Source: Iningainema tapete BLCC-T55 (lineage in GTDB: Bacteria; Cyanobacteriota; Cyanobacteriia; Cyanobacteriales; Nostocaceae). Taken from it: a stretch of 39,821 bases of DNA. Shown one piece after another: positions 30,501 through 39,264 of this stretch. Each line of letters starts with the position of its first letter. Positions within the stretch are counted from its first letter, which is position 1. The stretch is taken from positions 1 to 39,821 of the forward strand of contig NZ_JACXAE010000011.1 of assembly GCF_014698965.1 (NCBI RefSeq). Reading direction: 5' to 3'. The notes under the pieces are model-generated. The model did no database searches and had not been told where the DNA came from. It was given only the letters and a program-made list of their open reading frames with translations. The position numbers were made by a program, and so were the translations under genes.

Positions 30501-33500
30501 ATGACCCAAGCCACAGAATACACCCTTGTCGAAAAACCCTGCATCGATGCTTTAATTCAACTTGGCTACAGTTGGCTTCCTCCCCAACAAAACCAAACCG
30601 CGAGAGACACCCTCAACCAAGTCATCCTGCGCGACATCTTCATTACTGCCATCCAACGCATCAACAACGTTCCCGAAGACGTTGCCCGTGCTACCTACCA
30701 GGATATACTCGCTGTTACCGATAATGAGCAATGGACAAACCTGCAGCGGGGCAACTACAGCCGTAACGTTCCCGGCGAAACTACCAAAAAGACCATCCGC
30801 CTTATTAATTTCCTTGAACCTGAGAAAAACACCTTCACCGTCACCAACCAGTTCTACGTCAAATCCCAATCCTCCCGCAAACCAGATATTGTCATCTTCA
30901 TCAACGGCATTCCCCTTGTCGTCCTAGAAGCCAAGAAACCTTTCACTGCCAAAGACAAAACAGGAGAAGCCTTTGAGCAAATTAAACAATACGAACGCGA
31001 TATCCCCCGCCTGTTCTATTCCAACGCCTTCAACATCATTACCGATGGCGCAAACGTCCTCTATGGTGCAACGGGCGCATCCTCTGCCTATTGGGGAACT
31101 TGGAAGGACGAGGGGGAAACGGTCGGAATAAACTTTAACAATGAGTTAGAAAAACAACTCTGGTGCTTGCTAGAACCCTCACGACTGCTCGACATTCTGG
31201 CACACTTCATTGTATTTGAGAAAAGAGAACAGAAAGTCACTAAAAAAATCTGTCGCTATCAGCAGTTTCGTGCCGTTAATAAGATTGTAGACCGGGTACT
31301 CGCACCCCTAAAGCCAGATCCAAAACGATTGGGTCGGAAATATCGCAAAGGACTCATCTGGCATACCCAAGGGTCGGGCAAGTCCTTAACAATGGTCTTT
31401 GCCACCCTCAAACTCAAAACCCACCGCACCATCAACTCCCCCATCCTGGAGAACCCCAATATCCTGGTTCTGACCGATCGCATTGACTTGGACGACCAAA
31501 TTGCCCTCACCTTCCAAGCGTGCGGACTGCCCAACCCCACTCGCATTCAGTCAGGTGAAGGCCTCCAAAAAGCGATTCATAGCAATCCCGTGGGGTTAAC
31601 CTTGCTCTCGACCATTTTTAAATTTGAAGGGTCAGCCACAGAAGCTGCCAACAGCAACAACTGGATTATTTTGGTAGACGAATGCCACCGCACCCAAGAG
31701 AAAGACCTGGGGGCATATCTCGAAAAAACCCTACCCCACGCCTGCTTCATTGGCTTTACTGGCACCCCCATCCAAACAACGGACAAAGACACCTACGAGA
31801 ATTTCAGTCTCCCCGGCGAAGACTATCTCGACCGCTACAGTATAGACGATGCCGTTACTGATGGTGCTACCGTTCCCATCCGCTATACCAGTCGCAAAGC
31901 TGAATGGCAAGTGGATGAGAAAAAACTTGATATCTTGTTTGACAATTGGTTTGCCAACGAACCGGAAGAAGTCCTTAATAAGATAAAAGCGCGAGGTGTC
32001 TTGATTGAAGATTTAGTCAAACACCGCCAGCGCGTCGAACTGCTGGCATACGACATTTGGACGCACTTCTCCCGACTGGCAGCCCCAGAAGGATTCCGGG
32101 CGCAAATTGTCGCCATTGACCGAGAAGCGATTATTCTTTACAAACGGGAATTGAATAAAATCATTGCTAAAAGCTTGGAGAGAAAAGGCTTTGACCCCGA
32201 AACAGCCAAGCGCTGGGCTGAGGCAATGGCAATTCCCGTCTATTCTCCCAACCAAGAAGATGGTAAACCCAGCGAAGACAAGTATATCGATTCGCTTCGC
32301 CAAGACTTGAGAAAATACGCTTTGGATAAAAAAGCAGAGGTGGCTGCCATTAGAAAGTTTACAGGAGACGATACCGAATACGAAGCCAAAGTCCTGCGGG
32401 GTGAAGTACCCCCGGTGCAGTTTCTCATTGTCTGCAACAAACTGCTGACTGGGTTTGATGCCCCTCGTGAAAGTGTCATGTACTTGGACAGCCCCTTAAA
32501 AGAACATAACTTATTGCAGGCGATCGCCCGTACCAACCGCGTATATGGTTCTCACAAAGAATTCGGTTTAATTGTAGACTACATCGGCGTTACCAAAAAC
32601 CTCACAGAAGCGCTGGCAACCTATCGGCAGGCGGACGTACAAAACGCCATGAAAGACCTAGAGGTAGAACGCAACCAGCTAAGAACTGCTCATGCCGAGG
32701 TGATGCAATTCCTCAAACCCATCCCCCGCAACACGGGAAACATCCGTCAGGAATACGATGCCCTCATTCAGCATCTAGGCAGTGAAGATAACTGGTACGC
32801 TTTCCACCGCCTAGCCAAAGCCTTTATTAAAGCTTACGATGCCCTCAGTCCCGACCCAATAATTCTCGACTACAGAGATGACCTGAAATGGATTGCCGGG
32901 TTCTTACCTTTGGGAACTTTGACCTTTGAGAAACGAGAATCCACTCTCAAGAGCGATGTCAGTGCCAAAATCCGAGAAATGCTGGACGAACACTTGAGTG
33001 TTACGGGGATTACCACGCTATGCAAACTACATGATATTACAGACCCGGCATTCTGGCAGGACTTTAGTGGCGATCGCGCTGAAGAAGAAATCCAAATCGC
33101 AGCGGTACGCAAAAGTGCCGAACTTCGTAAAATCATACAGCAAAAAGAAGATGAAAATCCCCTTTTCTACGGACTATTCTCCGAGCGAGTTAAAGAAGTG
33201 CTGCGCCAGTTTGAACAAGGACAAATTGAAGCAGCCTCAGTCCTCAAACGCTACGAACAAATTGTACGCGACTTGCTTGCCCAAGACCAAGCTCACCAAG
33301 ATTCTGGTTTGAGTAAGACAGCTTACGGCATTCTCAAGATTTTGTCAGCGTTCATCCCTGCTGCTGCAAGTCAAGGAGACAAAGGTAACAGTTCTAGTAC
33401 TGGTGATAAAACCGACTCAAACACCAGCCTTACTCCTTTGGAGCAAGCCGCCCAAGCAATTGATCGGCTTTACTCCAGTAATGACACTGCTCCTCCTGGC

Positions 33501-33638
33501 TGGCACTTAAAGGAACAATTACGCAAAGGACTGCGCCAACAAGTTCGGGCGCTAGTCTTTAACTTAGGTCTTGAGAACTGGAAAGAAATTCCCAGTAAAG
33601 TTGATGAGTACGCCCTCAAACACTACATCAAAATTTAA
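30501..33638 (+). CDS. hsdR: Type I restriction endonuclease subunit HsdR
   Basis: The 1045-aa protein has the nuclease core KPDIVIFINGIPLVVLEAKK (P128, D129, E143, K145), then two RecA-like motor domains with Walker A HTQGSGKS (288-295) and DECHR (393-397), the SF2 motif GFTGTPI, and the C-terminal motif LLQAIARTNRVYG. It translocates DNA from unmethylated HsdS sites and cuts at a distance. The length matches type I HsdR. All catalytic positions are intact, so the restriction system looks functional. Confidence 0.94.
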   Translation: MTQATEYTLVEKPCIDALIQLGYSWLPPQQNQTARDTLNQVILRDIFITAIQRINNVPEDVARATYQDILAVTDNEQWTNLQRGNYSRNVPGETTKKTIRLINFLEPEKNTFTVTNQFYVKSQSSRKPDIVIFINGIPLVVLEAKKPFTAKDKTGEAFEQIKQYERDIPRLFYSNAFNIITDGANVLYGATGASSAYWGTWKDEGETVGINFNNELEKQLWCLLEPSRLLDILAHFIVFEKREQKVTKKICRYQQFRAVNKIVDRVLAPLKPDPKRLGRKYRKGLIWHTQGSGKSLTMVFATLKLKTHRTINSPILENPNILVLTDRIDLDDQIALTFQACGLPNPTRIQSGEGLQKAIHSNPVGLTLLSTIFKFEGSATEAANSNNWIILVDECHRTQEKDLGAYLEKTLPHACFIGFTGTPIQTTDKDTYENFSLPGEDYLDRYSIDDAVTDGATVPIRYTSRKAEWQVDEKKLDILFDNWFANEPEEVLNKIKARGVLIEDLVKHRQRVELLAYDIWTHFSRLAAPEGFRAQIVAIDREAIILYKRELNKIIAKSLERKGFDPETAKRWAEAMAIPVYSPNQEDGKPSEDKYIDSLRQDLRKYALDKKAEVAAIRKFTGDDTEYEAKVLRGEVPPVQFLIVCNKLLTGFDAPRESVMYLDSPLKEHNLLQAIARTNRVYGSHKEFGLIVDYIGVTKNLTEALATYRQADVQNAMKDLEVERNQLRTAHAEVMQFLKPIPRNTGNIRQEYDALIQHLGSEDNWYAFHRLAKAFIKAYDALSPDPIILDYRDDLKWIAGFLPLGTLTFEKRESTLKSDVSAKIREMLDEHLSVTGITTLCKLHDITDPAFWQDFSGDRAEEEIQIAAVRKSAELRKIIQQKEDENPLFYGLFSERVKEVLRQFEQGQIEAASVLKRYEQIVRDLLAQDQAHQDSGLSKTAYGILKILSAFIPAAASQGDKGNSSSTGDKTDSNTSLTPLEQAAQAIDRLYSSNDTAPPGWHLKEQLRKGLRQQVRALVFNLGLENWKEIPSKVDEYALKHYIKI

Positions 33639-33704
33639 ACTTATTAACACACAAAGCATTAGAATTTTAAGAATTGACGTGGAGATAGACAAAGCTTATT
33701 TACT

Positions 33705-34418
33705 ATGCCTATCCTGCAAATCGGTCAAACCAGCATTCCCTATACGGTGCGCTACAGCCGCCGCACCAAGCACCAACGCATTGTCGTCACCCCAGAAGCA
33801 GTTGAAGTCGTTGCTCCTGCCGATACTCCCAAGGAGCAGATAGCTGCTTTTGTTGACACCAAACGTCGTTGGCTCTTTAATGCTATAGAAGACTGCCGTT
33901 CCACTTTCATTGCAAAAAGCCCCCAACGTTACGTAAGTGGAGCTAAGCTAGTATACCGGGGTCGTCAGTTGATGGTGCAGCTTGAAGATGCCGACGTAGA
34001 AGAAGTCACCATCACCTGCATTAGGAGCTTCCACATTCAGGTTCCCCGTCACTTAAAGGAGAGAGATCGCCATACTGCAATTGATGCGGCTTTCGTGTCG
34101 TGGCAGCGTAATCGTGTTCTACAAGATACCAAACGCTTTGCCAAAAGTTATGCTCGTAAGCTAAACATCGAAACACCTACAGTCCGACTCAGCGAACAGA
34201 AGCACACCTGGGGAACTTGCGGCCTAGACGGGATTATCCGCATTAACTGGCAGCTCGTCCAAGCTCCTCTTGCGGCAATGGAATACGTCGTCGCTCACGA
34301 AGTCGTTCACTTGTTACACCGCCATCATGGTGATGCCTTCTGGGAAACCTTAGGGTCCGTGATGCCCGACTGGCGAGAACGAAAAGCGCTCTTAGAATCC
34401 TGGGAGTTCACTCCTTGA
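33705..34418 (+). CDS. YgjP-like metallopeptidase (M48-type, DUF45)
   Basis: The 237-aa protein has HEVVH at 198-202, followed by HRHHGDAFW, giving the third zinc ligand at His208. This is the YgjP/DUF45-type metallopeptidase pattern. Members often lie directly beside hsdR in type I restriction-modification operons, as here, where it starts 66 bp after hsdR. A role in controlling or protecting the restriction complex has been suggested in general terms but is not shown. The visible strand HTWGTCGLDGIIRI is typical of the family. Confidence 0.85.
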   Translation: MPILQIGQTSIPYTVRYSRRTKHQRIVVTPEAVEVVAPADTPKEQIAAFVDTKRRWLFNAIEDCRSTFIAKSPQRYVSGAKLVYRGRQLMVQLEDADVEEVTITCIRSFHIQVPRHLKERDRHTAIDAAFVSWQRNRVLQDTKRFAKSYARKLNIETPTVRLSEQKHTWGTCGLDGIIRINWQLVQAPLAAMEYVVAHEVVHLLHRHHGDAFWETLGSVMPDWRERKALLESWEFTP

Positions 34419-34570
34419 TACTACTATATGTAGTTTAAAATAATACAAAGCTGTATTTCTCGCTCATCTGGGTGGCGTGTTAGTTGCAAGCCCTAGCCGT
34501 CACTGATGTATGGGGTGAAAGTGGCACAGTTCGAGGTGTGAGTCCGTGCGATCGCGAACCAAAAGAACCC

Positions 34571-34969
34571 CTACAACCAAGGTATCGCTTTTCTCGCCTG
34601 CTCAAAGCTTTGGAACTTGCGAGGCTTCCACCCCTCTATAAACGCCTTTCTTAGGAAATTTGTAGCGTGGTCGCCGTCTTCTAGCTTGTCTGAGTATTCT
34701 AGCAGACACAGAAACGCATCTTCTATACGGTGTGGATGACCGTTAATCGTATCGAGCAGGAGCTTATTTTTTAAATTCACTCCTAGTTTTTGAGCTACTT
34801 CCCGATACTGCAAAAAGACCTGTATCTGGGAATACTCCAAGTCGGGAAATGCCGTTGGATACCAACGTCGCACTGGTGACGGCGCACGCTGACCTAACAG
34901 TACCTCTGCTTCCCTTGCCTTGAGGCTTATTTCGCTTAACCATCCCATATTTTTCCCCTGTAAATCCAC
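34571..34969 (-). CDS. Protein of unknown function
   Basis: The 132-aa product (an internal ATG at codon 8 is an equally good start) is soluble and mainly helical, with RRWYPTAFPDLEYSQIQVFL and a C-terminal basic segment (GWKPRKFQSFEQARKAIPWL). No motif is recognised. It stands alone on the minus strand between the restriction locus and the kinase operon. The 152 bp between this gene and the metallopeptidase contain a possible intron remnant. Confidence 0.45.
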   Translation of the reverse strand: MDLQGKNMGWLSEISLKAREAEVLLGQRAPSPVRRWYPTAFPDLEYSQIQVFLQYREVAQKLGVNLKNKLLLDTINGHPHRIEDAFLCLLEYSDKLEDGDHATNFLRKAFIEGWKPRKFQSFEQARKAIPWL

Positions 34970-34999
34970 TTATTTTACTTAGTGTTCCCAGTTACAAGG

Positions 35000-35042
35000 A
35001 GGAAAAACAATAAACGGGGTATGAGAATACTAATACCCCTTT
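35000..35042 (-). terminator. Terminator of the kinase operon
   Basis: On the minus strand GGGGTAT and ATACCCC form a perfect 7-bp stem (35033-35039 with 35016-35022 in plus coordinates) with a 10-nt loop, followed by GTTTATTGTTTTT. It lies about 120 bp after the kinase stop and fits as the end of the five-gene minus-strand operon. Confidence 0.55.
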
Positions 35043-35157
35043 ATCAGCGATCGCTTTTAGCCAAGAATTGCCCTATCGCTTTCTCCACATTACTGAGAAA
35101 TTGGAAGCGTTACGCGATTGGATTGGAAAATTGTCCTATTCCTTTCCTCTCAAGGAA

Positions 35158-37164
35158 TTAATTCCTCTTACCCTTCAAAAATGAGCGAACGGACAGGTAA
35201 GACACTAAACAAACATCAAATCCTGCACAACACCAAGGAAGATGTCCATCAGGGGCAGAGAGAGAAAATTCTAAGTCAAAGTAATTTTTCCAAATTCTGT
35301 CCTCTCGCCAACCGACCGCTTCAGCAAAGCGATTGTAGGTTTCTCGGTCATACCCTCCTGGCTGGTTACCTGTCTCTATATAGATACGTTTTTGCACGCT
35401 AAAGCCAAAACGCTCTGATGAATGCTCTAGCCAAAGTTGGTTAATAATGCTGAGATCCTGAAGGGGGAAATTCACTATCGCTGACTCATCCAGCCAGCCT
35501 TTATCAAATCTGCTACTAATTTTTAGCATCAGGTATTTAGTTTCTAAGTCGGCTTCTTTCCACTTTCCCGCTTTTAGAAGCATATTGAGCTTTTTATATT
35601 GCTCAGTATCATCAGAAAAGATATCCTTTCCAAGAGATTCTTTTCTTTCACACCAGTAGCATCTGCCATAGGTTTTACTGTACCAATGGCTACTAAATGA
35701 TTTACAGTGTACCAAATCATTTAGTGCAGCTTGCAAAGCATTTGCCCAATCTGTTGCTGTAGGACGCAAGTTTGGGTGATCATGTCCCTCATTAAAACAC
35801 CTAAGAAAACATTCTTTAACTTGGGGATGAATAATATCTAGAGGAATAGTTCTTACCCCTGGCTGAATCAGACTATGAGAAGCATAACACCAAAAACCTT
35901 GACGGATTAAATCGTCGATTTTTGGGGGGGGATCTTCATCACCTCGCCATCCTTTAAAAGGATGTTCTCCAAATAAGAGGTGATAAATTATAACTGCTAA
36001 TCTAAAGCGATCATGAGTGGGATCTTGGTCAATCTGGGCAAAATTTTCTCCTAAGAGTTCAGGAGGAGTAAAGTTTTCTGAACCTACTAAACAGCGATAC
36101 AATTCACCAGTCTGATGACAGCGTATTTGAAAAGAATCTGTATCAATTATTGAAGGTAAAGCTTGCTGGTTTACTAAGATATTTTCTGGCTTCATATCTC
36201 CAATAACATAACCCTTAGAATGAAGGAATTGGATAATCAGAGCTAGATTTCTAGCTGTTTGATGGAGAAATTGCCAGTCAACTTGCCAATCCCACTCAAG
36301 ATTCAGACTTTGGCGAAGCCTTGGATGGTAAGACTTTGTGAGTTTATATCCCTCTATAAATGGCATTAAAAAGCCTACGACTTCACTAGAACTATTCTCT
36401 AACAAGTATTGCGGCCAAGCGAGAGATACATGGTTTGGAAATAAATTCGGAGCAATGGTTTGATGAACTACCATCACCTCTAACTTTTTTCCTCGTTCAG
36501 ATAAATTTTTGATTTGCTCAGAAGTTTTTTGGTGATAAATCTTTGCCAGATGATTCTGGCTATTGTTTATCAAAATTTCACCAGTTATTGTCCAAATTTC
36601 AGCTTCGCCACTAGTCGCTATTAGCTTATCTTTGAAGATGTCTCTATCTAATACCAGCCTACAGCTATTTAAATTTGGGGGATAAATAATCTCAGAAATT
36701 TCATCTCCAATTTCTTTCTGATTGTCTTGAGAGACATTTAACTCAACTGAATTGAGTTGTTGGGGATCTCTCTCTGTTGGTTCTCTATCCTTTGGCTGTG
36801 TTGAAGGTAGTTTCCTCCCTTGGAATATGGGTGTACTATTTAAGGAGGTGAGATCCGGAGGATTTTTAATCTGGATTAATTTATGAGGATACTTCACACT
36901 CCGGTAATTTAATTTTTTTTGAGTTATCTTTATTTGTATTGATGATTTTTTTAATTGATAAATTCGCCAAGAAGAACCTCGGTACAATCCACCTATTTCA
37001 CTTTTAACTTGAGCGGTAAGTGGATTGTACTCATACCTCACTCCTCGGTAGATAAGTTTTATCTTTTTGTCCTTCTTGTTAGGATAAGCAGGATTCAATT
37101 TCCACCAATTAAGCGAATTAATACGAGTAGTCCAGTTAGTAATTAATCTAAATAAAATTTTCAT
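35158..37164 (-). CDS. Ser/Thr kinase-like protein with C-terminal GUN4 domain (TerY-P triad kinase)
   Basis: The product has 668 aa. Residues about 30-95 hold two copies of a YRGVRYEYN-like short motif (DUF4278-like). A divergent protein kinase domain spans about 180-480: Lys208 in LAKIYHQK, GDMKPENIL (D323, N328), IDTDSFQI (D341) and PPELLG (367-372), with Cys residues (C487, C502, C505) in a zinc-like cluster as in TerY-associated kinases. Residues about 515-640 are a GUN4 domain: WLDESAIVNFPLQDLSIINQ, SSERFGFSVQKRIYIETG and AVGWREDRIWKNYFDLEF, ending APDGHLP. GUN4 domains bind porphyrins. The PP2C and vWA genes just upstream complete the TerY-P triad. Missing canonical HRD and DFG motifs make the kinase atypical. 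Confidence 0.8.
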   Translation of the reverse strand: MKILFRLITNWTTRINSLNWWKLNPAYPNKKDKKIKLIYRGVRYEYNPLTAQVKSEIGGLYRGSSWRIYQLKKSSIQIKITQKKLNYRSVKYPHKLIQIKNPPDLTSLNSTPIFQGRKLPSTQPKDREPTERDPQQLNSVELNVSQDNQKEIGDEISEIIYPPNLNSCRLVLDRDIFKDKLIATSGEAEIWTITGEILINNSQNHLAKIYHQKTSEQIKNLSERGKKLEVMVVHQTIAPNLFPNHVSLAWPQYLLENSSSEVVGFLMPFIEGYKLTKSYHPRLRQSLNLEWDWQVDWQFLHQTARNLALIIQFLHSKGYVIGDMKPENILVNQQALPSIIDTDSFQIRCHQTGELYRCLVGSENFTPPELLGENFAQIDQDPTHDRFRLAVIIYHLLFGEHPFKGWRGDEDPPPKIDDLIRQGFWCYASHSLIQPGVRTIPLDIIHPQVKECFLRCFNEGHDHPNLRPTATDWANALQAALNDLVHCKSFSSHWYSKTYGRCYWCERKESLGKDIFSDDTEQYKKLNMLLKAGKWKEADLETKYLMLKISSRFDKGWLDESAIVNFPLQDLSIINQLWLEHSSERFGFSVQKRIYIETGNQPGGYDRETYNRFAEAVGWREDRIWKNYFDLEFSLSAPDGHLPWCCAGFDVCLVSYLSVRSFLKGKRN

Positions 37165-37169
37165 AATAC

Positions 37170-37940
37170 TTAGCTAAATTGAGAGAGGCATAAAAGTAAT
37201 GTTTTATCATCATTTGTTCGGGATTGGAGACGTTCAGATTCGAGAAATTGGATTAGGTACTGTTTGTCTTGTTCGGGATTGTTGGTTTGCTCCAGATAAT
37301 TTTCTAATGGTTGAAAAAAAGGTTCAAATGGCAACCAATTACGTAGGTTGATGCAAACATTTTCTAAACCATCAGTAGAGGCACATATAAATCTTTGACT
37401 TCCTGCTATCGTCTGTACCTGCATTGTTTCTAAAACATTGCTTGAAGTGATGAAGGTAGTTTCATTAATAAACTCTCCTTTATCAGGATGAAAAAGTAGC
37501 TGATAAGAGGGGTCGTTATGTAAACGGAAGACCAGAAAACCATCTCCGATTTGCATGGCAGCTATCCAGTCAGAAGTGGCTATAAAAGCAATGAGAGTAC
37601 AAGCTAATTCATTGATAGAACAGCTATTACTAATAGCTTGATTAGATAAAACTGAAATAACTTGTTGGGTTCCTTCAGCAAATATTTTGTGAACAGACTG
37701 AGCAATTGACTGAAAAGAGAAACAGGAGAATTTTTGCTCAAATTTCTCTAAATACGCCAGTATCTCTTTCACAGCTATCTGAGAACCTAGATGAGAATAT
37801 TCAGTACTACCTGCACCATCAGCCACTGCTCCAATAACGACTTTGCCAAGGAGACGATATTCGCCATAATCTTGGCAAGGTAAGTCCTGTTTTTGATGGG
37901 ATACTCCTGTTGAATAATGACAAACTGCTTTCCAAATCAT
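37170..37940 (-). CDS. PP2C-family protein phosphatase
   Basis: The 256-aa protein has the PP2C metal-binding motifs: CQDYG (D24), AVADGAGS (D41), MQIGDGFLV, CASTDGLENV and TNDDKTLL. It removes phosphate from Ser/Thr residues and probably opposes the kinase encoded 5 bp downstream. The N-terminus GVSHQKQDLPCQD is typical of phosphatases in vWA-PP2C-kinase triads. All metal ligands look present. It lies 15 bp after the vWA gene. Confidence 0.88.
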   Translation of the reverse strand: MIWKAVCHYSTGVSHQKQDLPCQDYGEYRLLGKVVIGAVADGAGSTEYSHLGSQIAVKEILAYLEKFEQKFSCFSFQSIAQSVHKIFAEGTQQVISVLSNQAISNSCSINELACTLIAFIATSDWIAAMQIGDGFLVFRLHNDPSYQLLFHPDKGEFINETTFITSSNVLETMQVQTIAGSQRFICASTDGLENVCINLRNWLPFEPFFQPLENYLEQTNNPEQDKQYLIQFLESERLQSRTNDDKTLLLCLSQFS

Positions 37941-37955
37941 GAGCTTTCTTCTACG

Positions 37956-38651
37956 CTAACTAATAATTTGTTCCCAACCACTAGTAGAGGGAATTGTTTT
38001 TTTCTCCCCTATCTTACCTGCTGAAACTGTTTTCACAGAAGCACTCAGCCATTTAAATAGAGATTGGAAGTCTAAACCATTGAGAAGTTTAGGAGGACAA
38101 GAAACAGGAGCAATTTGCCTCAAGGTTTCCATATCTGCTTGCTGTACGCCAACAGCAAATAACAATAATTTACCATTTGCTTCTGCTTCTCTTACCCTTT
38201 TTGCTGCATCTCGCCAACTATCGGTAGGCGCTCCATCGGTAATTAAAAATATCCAAGGTCGATAATATTGAATATCGTTTTTCTTGTAGGTTGCTTTACG
38301 TTCTTCTAATAAATCTAAAGCTATTTCAATAGCTTGTCCCAGATGGGTTCCTCCCGACGCTGTAAGTTTTTCAGGAGTAAACTGATCGATGGTGATAAAA
38401 TCCTGAATTACCTTAACTTCACTGTCAAAGGTAATCACCGCTACTTCTACCCTTAAAGCAGCTAGCTCATCTTCCATGATAGTCGCTTTAAATATTTTGA
38501 CCCCCTGGTTTAATTCAGTAATAGGATCTCCATCCATAGAACCAGATGTATCTAGCAAGAGAATAACCGGACAACGGTTTTCAGGATTGTCAATAAACTC
38601 TGGTTCTGGTAATCCAACAGACATCACTTCCTCCTTAGTTTTACTCGTCAT
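37956..38651 (-). CDS. TerY-like vWA domain protein
   Basis: The 231-aa protein is essentially one von Willebrand A domain. The MIDAS motif is DTSGSMDGD (34-42), completed by ASGGTHLGQAI and LITDGAPTDSW. Such domains bind a divalent metal and mediate protein contacts. TerY-like vWA proteins with PP2C and kinase form the TerY-P triad known from stress- and defence-linked clusters. It overlaps the preceding OmpA-like gene by 11 bp. Confidence 0.88.
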   Translation of the reverse strand: MTSKTKEEVMSVGLPEPEFIDNPENRCPVILLLDTSGSMDGDPITELNQGVKIFKATIMEDELAALRVEVAVITFDSEVKVIQDFITIDQFTPEKLTASGGTHLGQAIEIALDLLEERKATYKKNDIQYYRPWIFLITDGAPTDSWRDAAKRVREAEANGKLLLFAVGVQQADMETLRQIAPVSCPPKLLNGLDFQSLFKWLSASVKTVSAGKIGEKKTIPSTSGWEQIIS

Positions 38652-39264
38652 TTAACTTAGTAAAGCGAATTTGAATCCGCCGACGTTCTTGATTAGCATT
38701 AGAATCTGGTGGCGCTATTGTTCTATTAGGAAGATAGAGCTGTGCAGCAGAGTAAGCCCGAAATACTTTTTTCTCATCTATTCCTTTTTTTTTAAATACT
38801 TGCGATAGTTCTTTTTTCTTTTGCAGTTCTTTAATCACTGCTAATGCTCGCATCAATCCTAAATCTGCATTTGAACCTGCCTTTAATTCTCCAATGTCTT
38901 TATTTTCCTCCTGAACTACTTGAATTAAACGTTTATCCAAATTAGAATTTTCTTTATCTTTAATTTCTAGTCCATCTGTATGACCAATAACTTCTATTGT
39001 GTTAACATCGTATGCCGAAAATTTTTCTATAATTTTACGTACAATTGTTCGATCAATATGGTTTTTTAATTTTGGAGTTAAAGTAGCTTCACCAACCTTA
39101 AAAGGAAATTCATTATTATTAATACCTATATTAGGTGGAAAATCATTTTGGGCTTTTGCATTCTCATTGTTTGAACTCTTATGAGAAAAAAATAATAATA
39201 TAATTAAGAAAAATAATGCCAAAAAACAAAATATTTCACCGTACTTTAGTTGGCTAGAATTCAT
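38641..39264 (-). CDS. ZorB/MotB-like OmpA-domain membrane protein
   Basis: The 207-aa protein has one N-terminal membrane segment (about 10-26, EIFCFLALFFLIILLFF), a linker, and an OmpA-type peptidoglycan-binding domain: VIGHTDGLE (T96, D97) and SNADLGLMRALAVIKEL (R139), the residues that contact diaminopimelate in the family. MotB, TolR/ExbD and ZorB share this plan and form ion-driven motors with a MotA/ZorA partner. The conserved Asp at the start of the motor helix is Glu10 here. The upstream gene overlaps by 4 bp and looks like the tail of the partner. Assignment to ZorB rather than MotB is from context. Confidence 0.78.
   Translation of the reverse strand: MNSSQLKYGEIFCFLALFFLIILLFFSHKSSNNENAKAQNDFPPNIGINNNEFPFKVGEATLTPKLKNHIDRTIVRKIIEKFSAYDVNTIEVIGHTDGLEIKDKENSNLDKRLIQVVQEENKDIGELKAGSNADLGLMRALAVIKELQKKKELSQVFKKKGIDEKKVFRAYSAAQLYLPNRTIAPPDSNANQERRRIQIRFTKLNDE

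Noticed and set aside
35118-35402. Plus-strand 94-aa frame opposite the kinase 3' end
   Set aside because: Antisense to the GUN4 domain, with no recognisable features.
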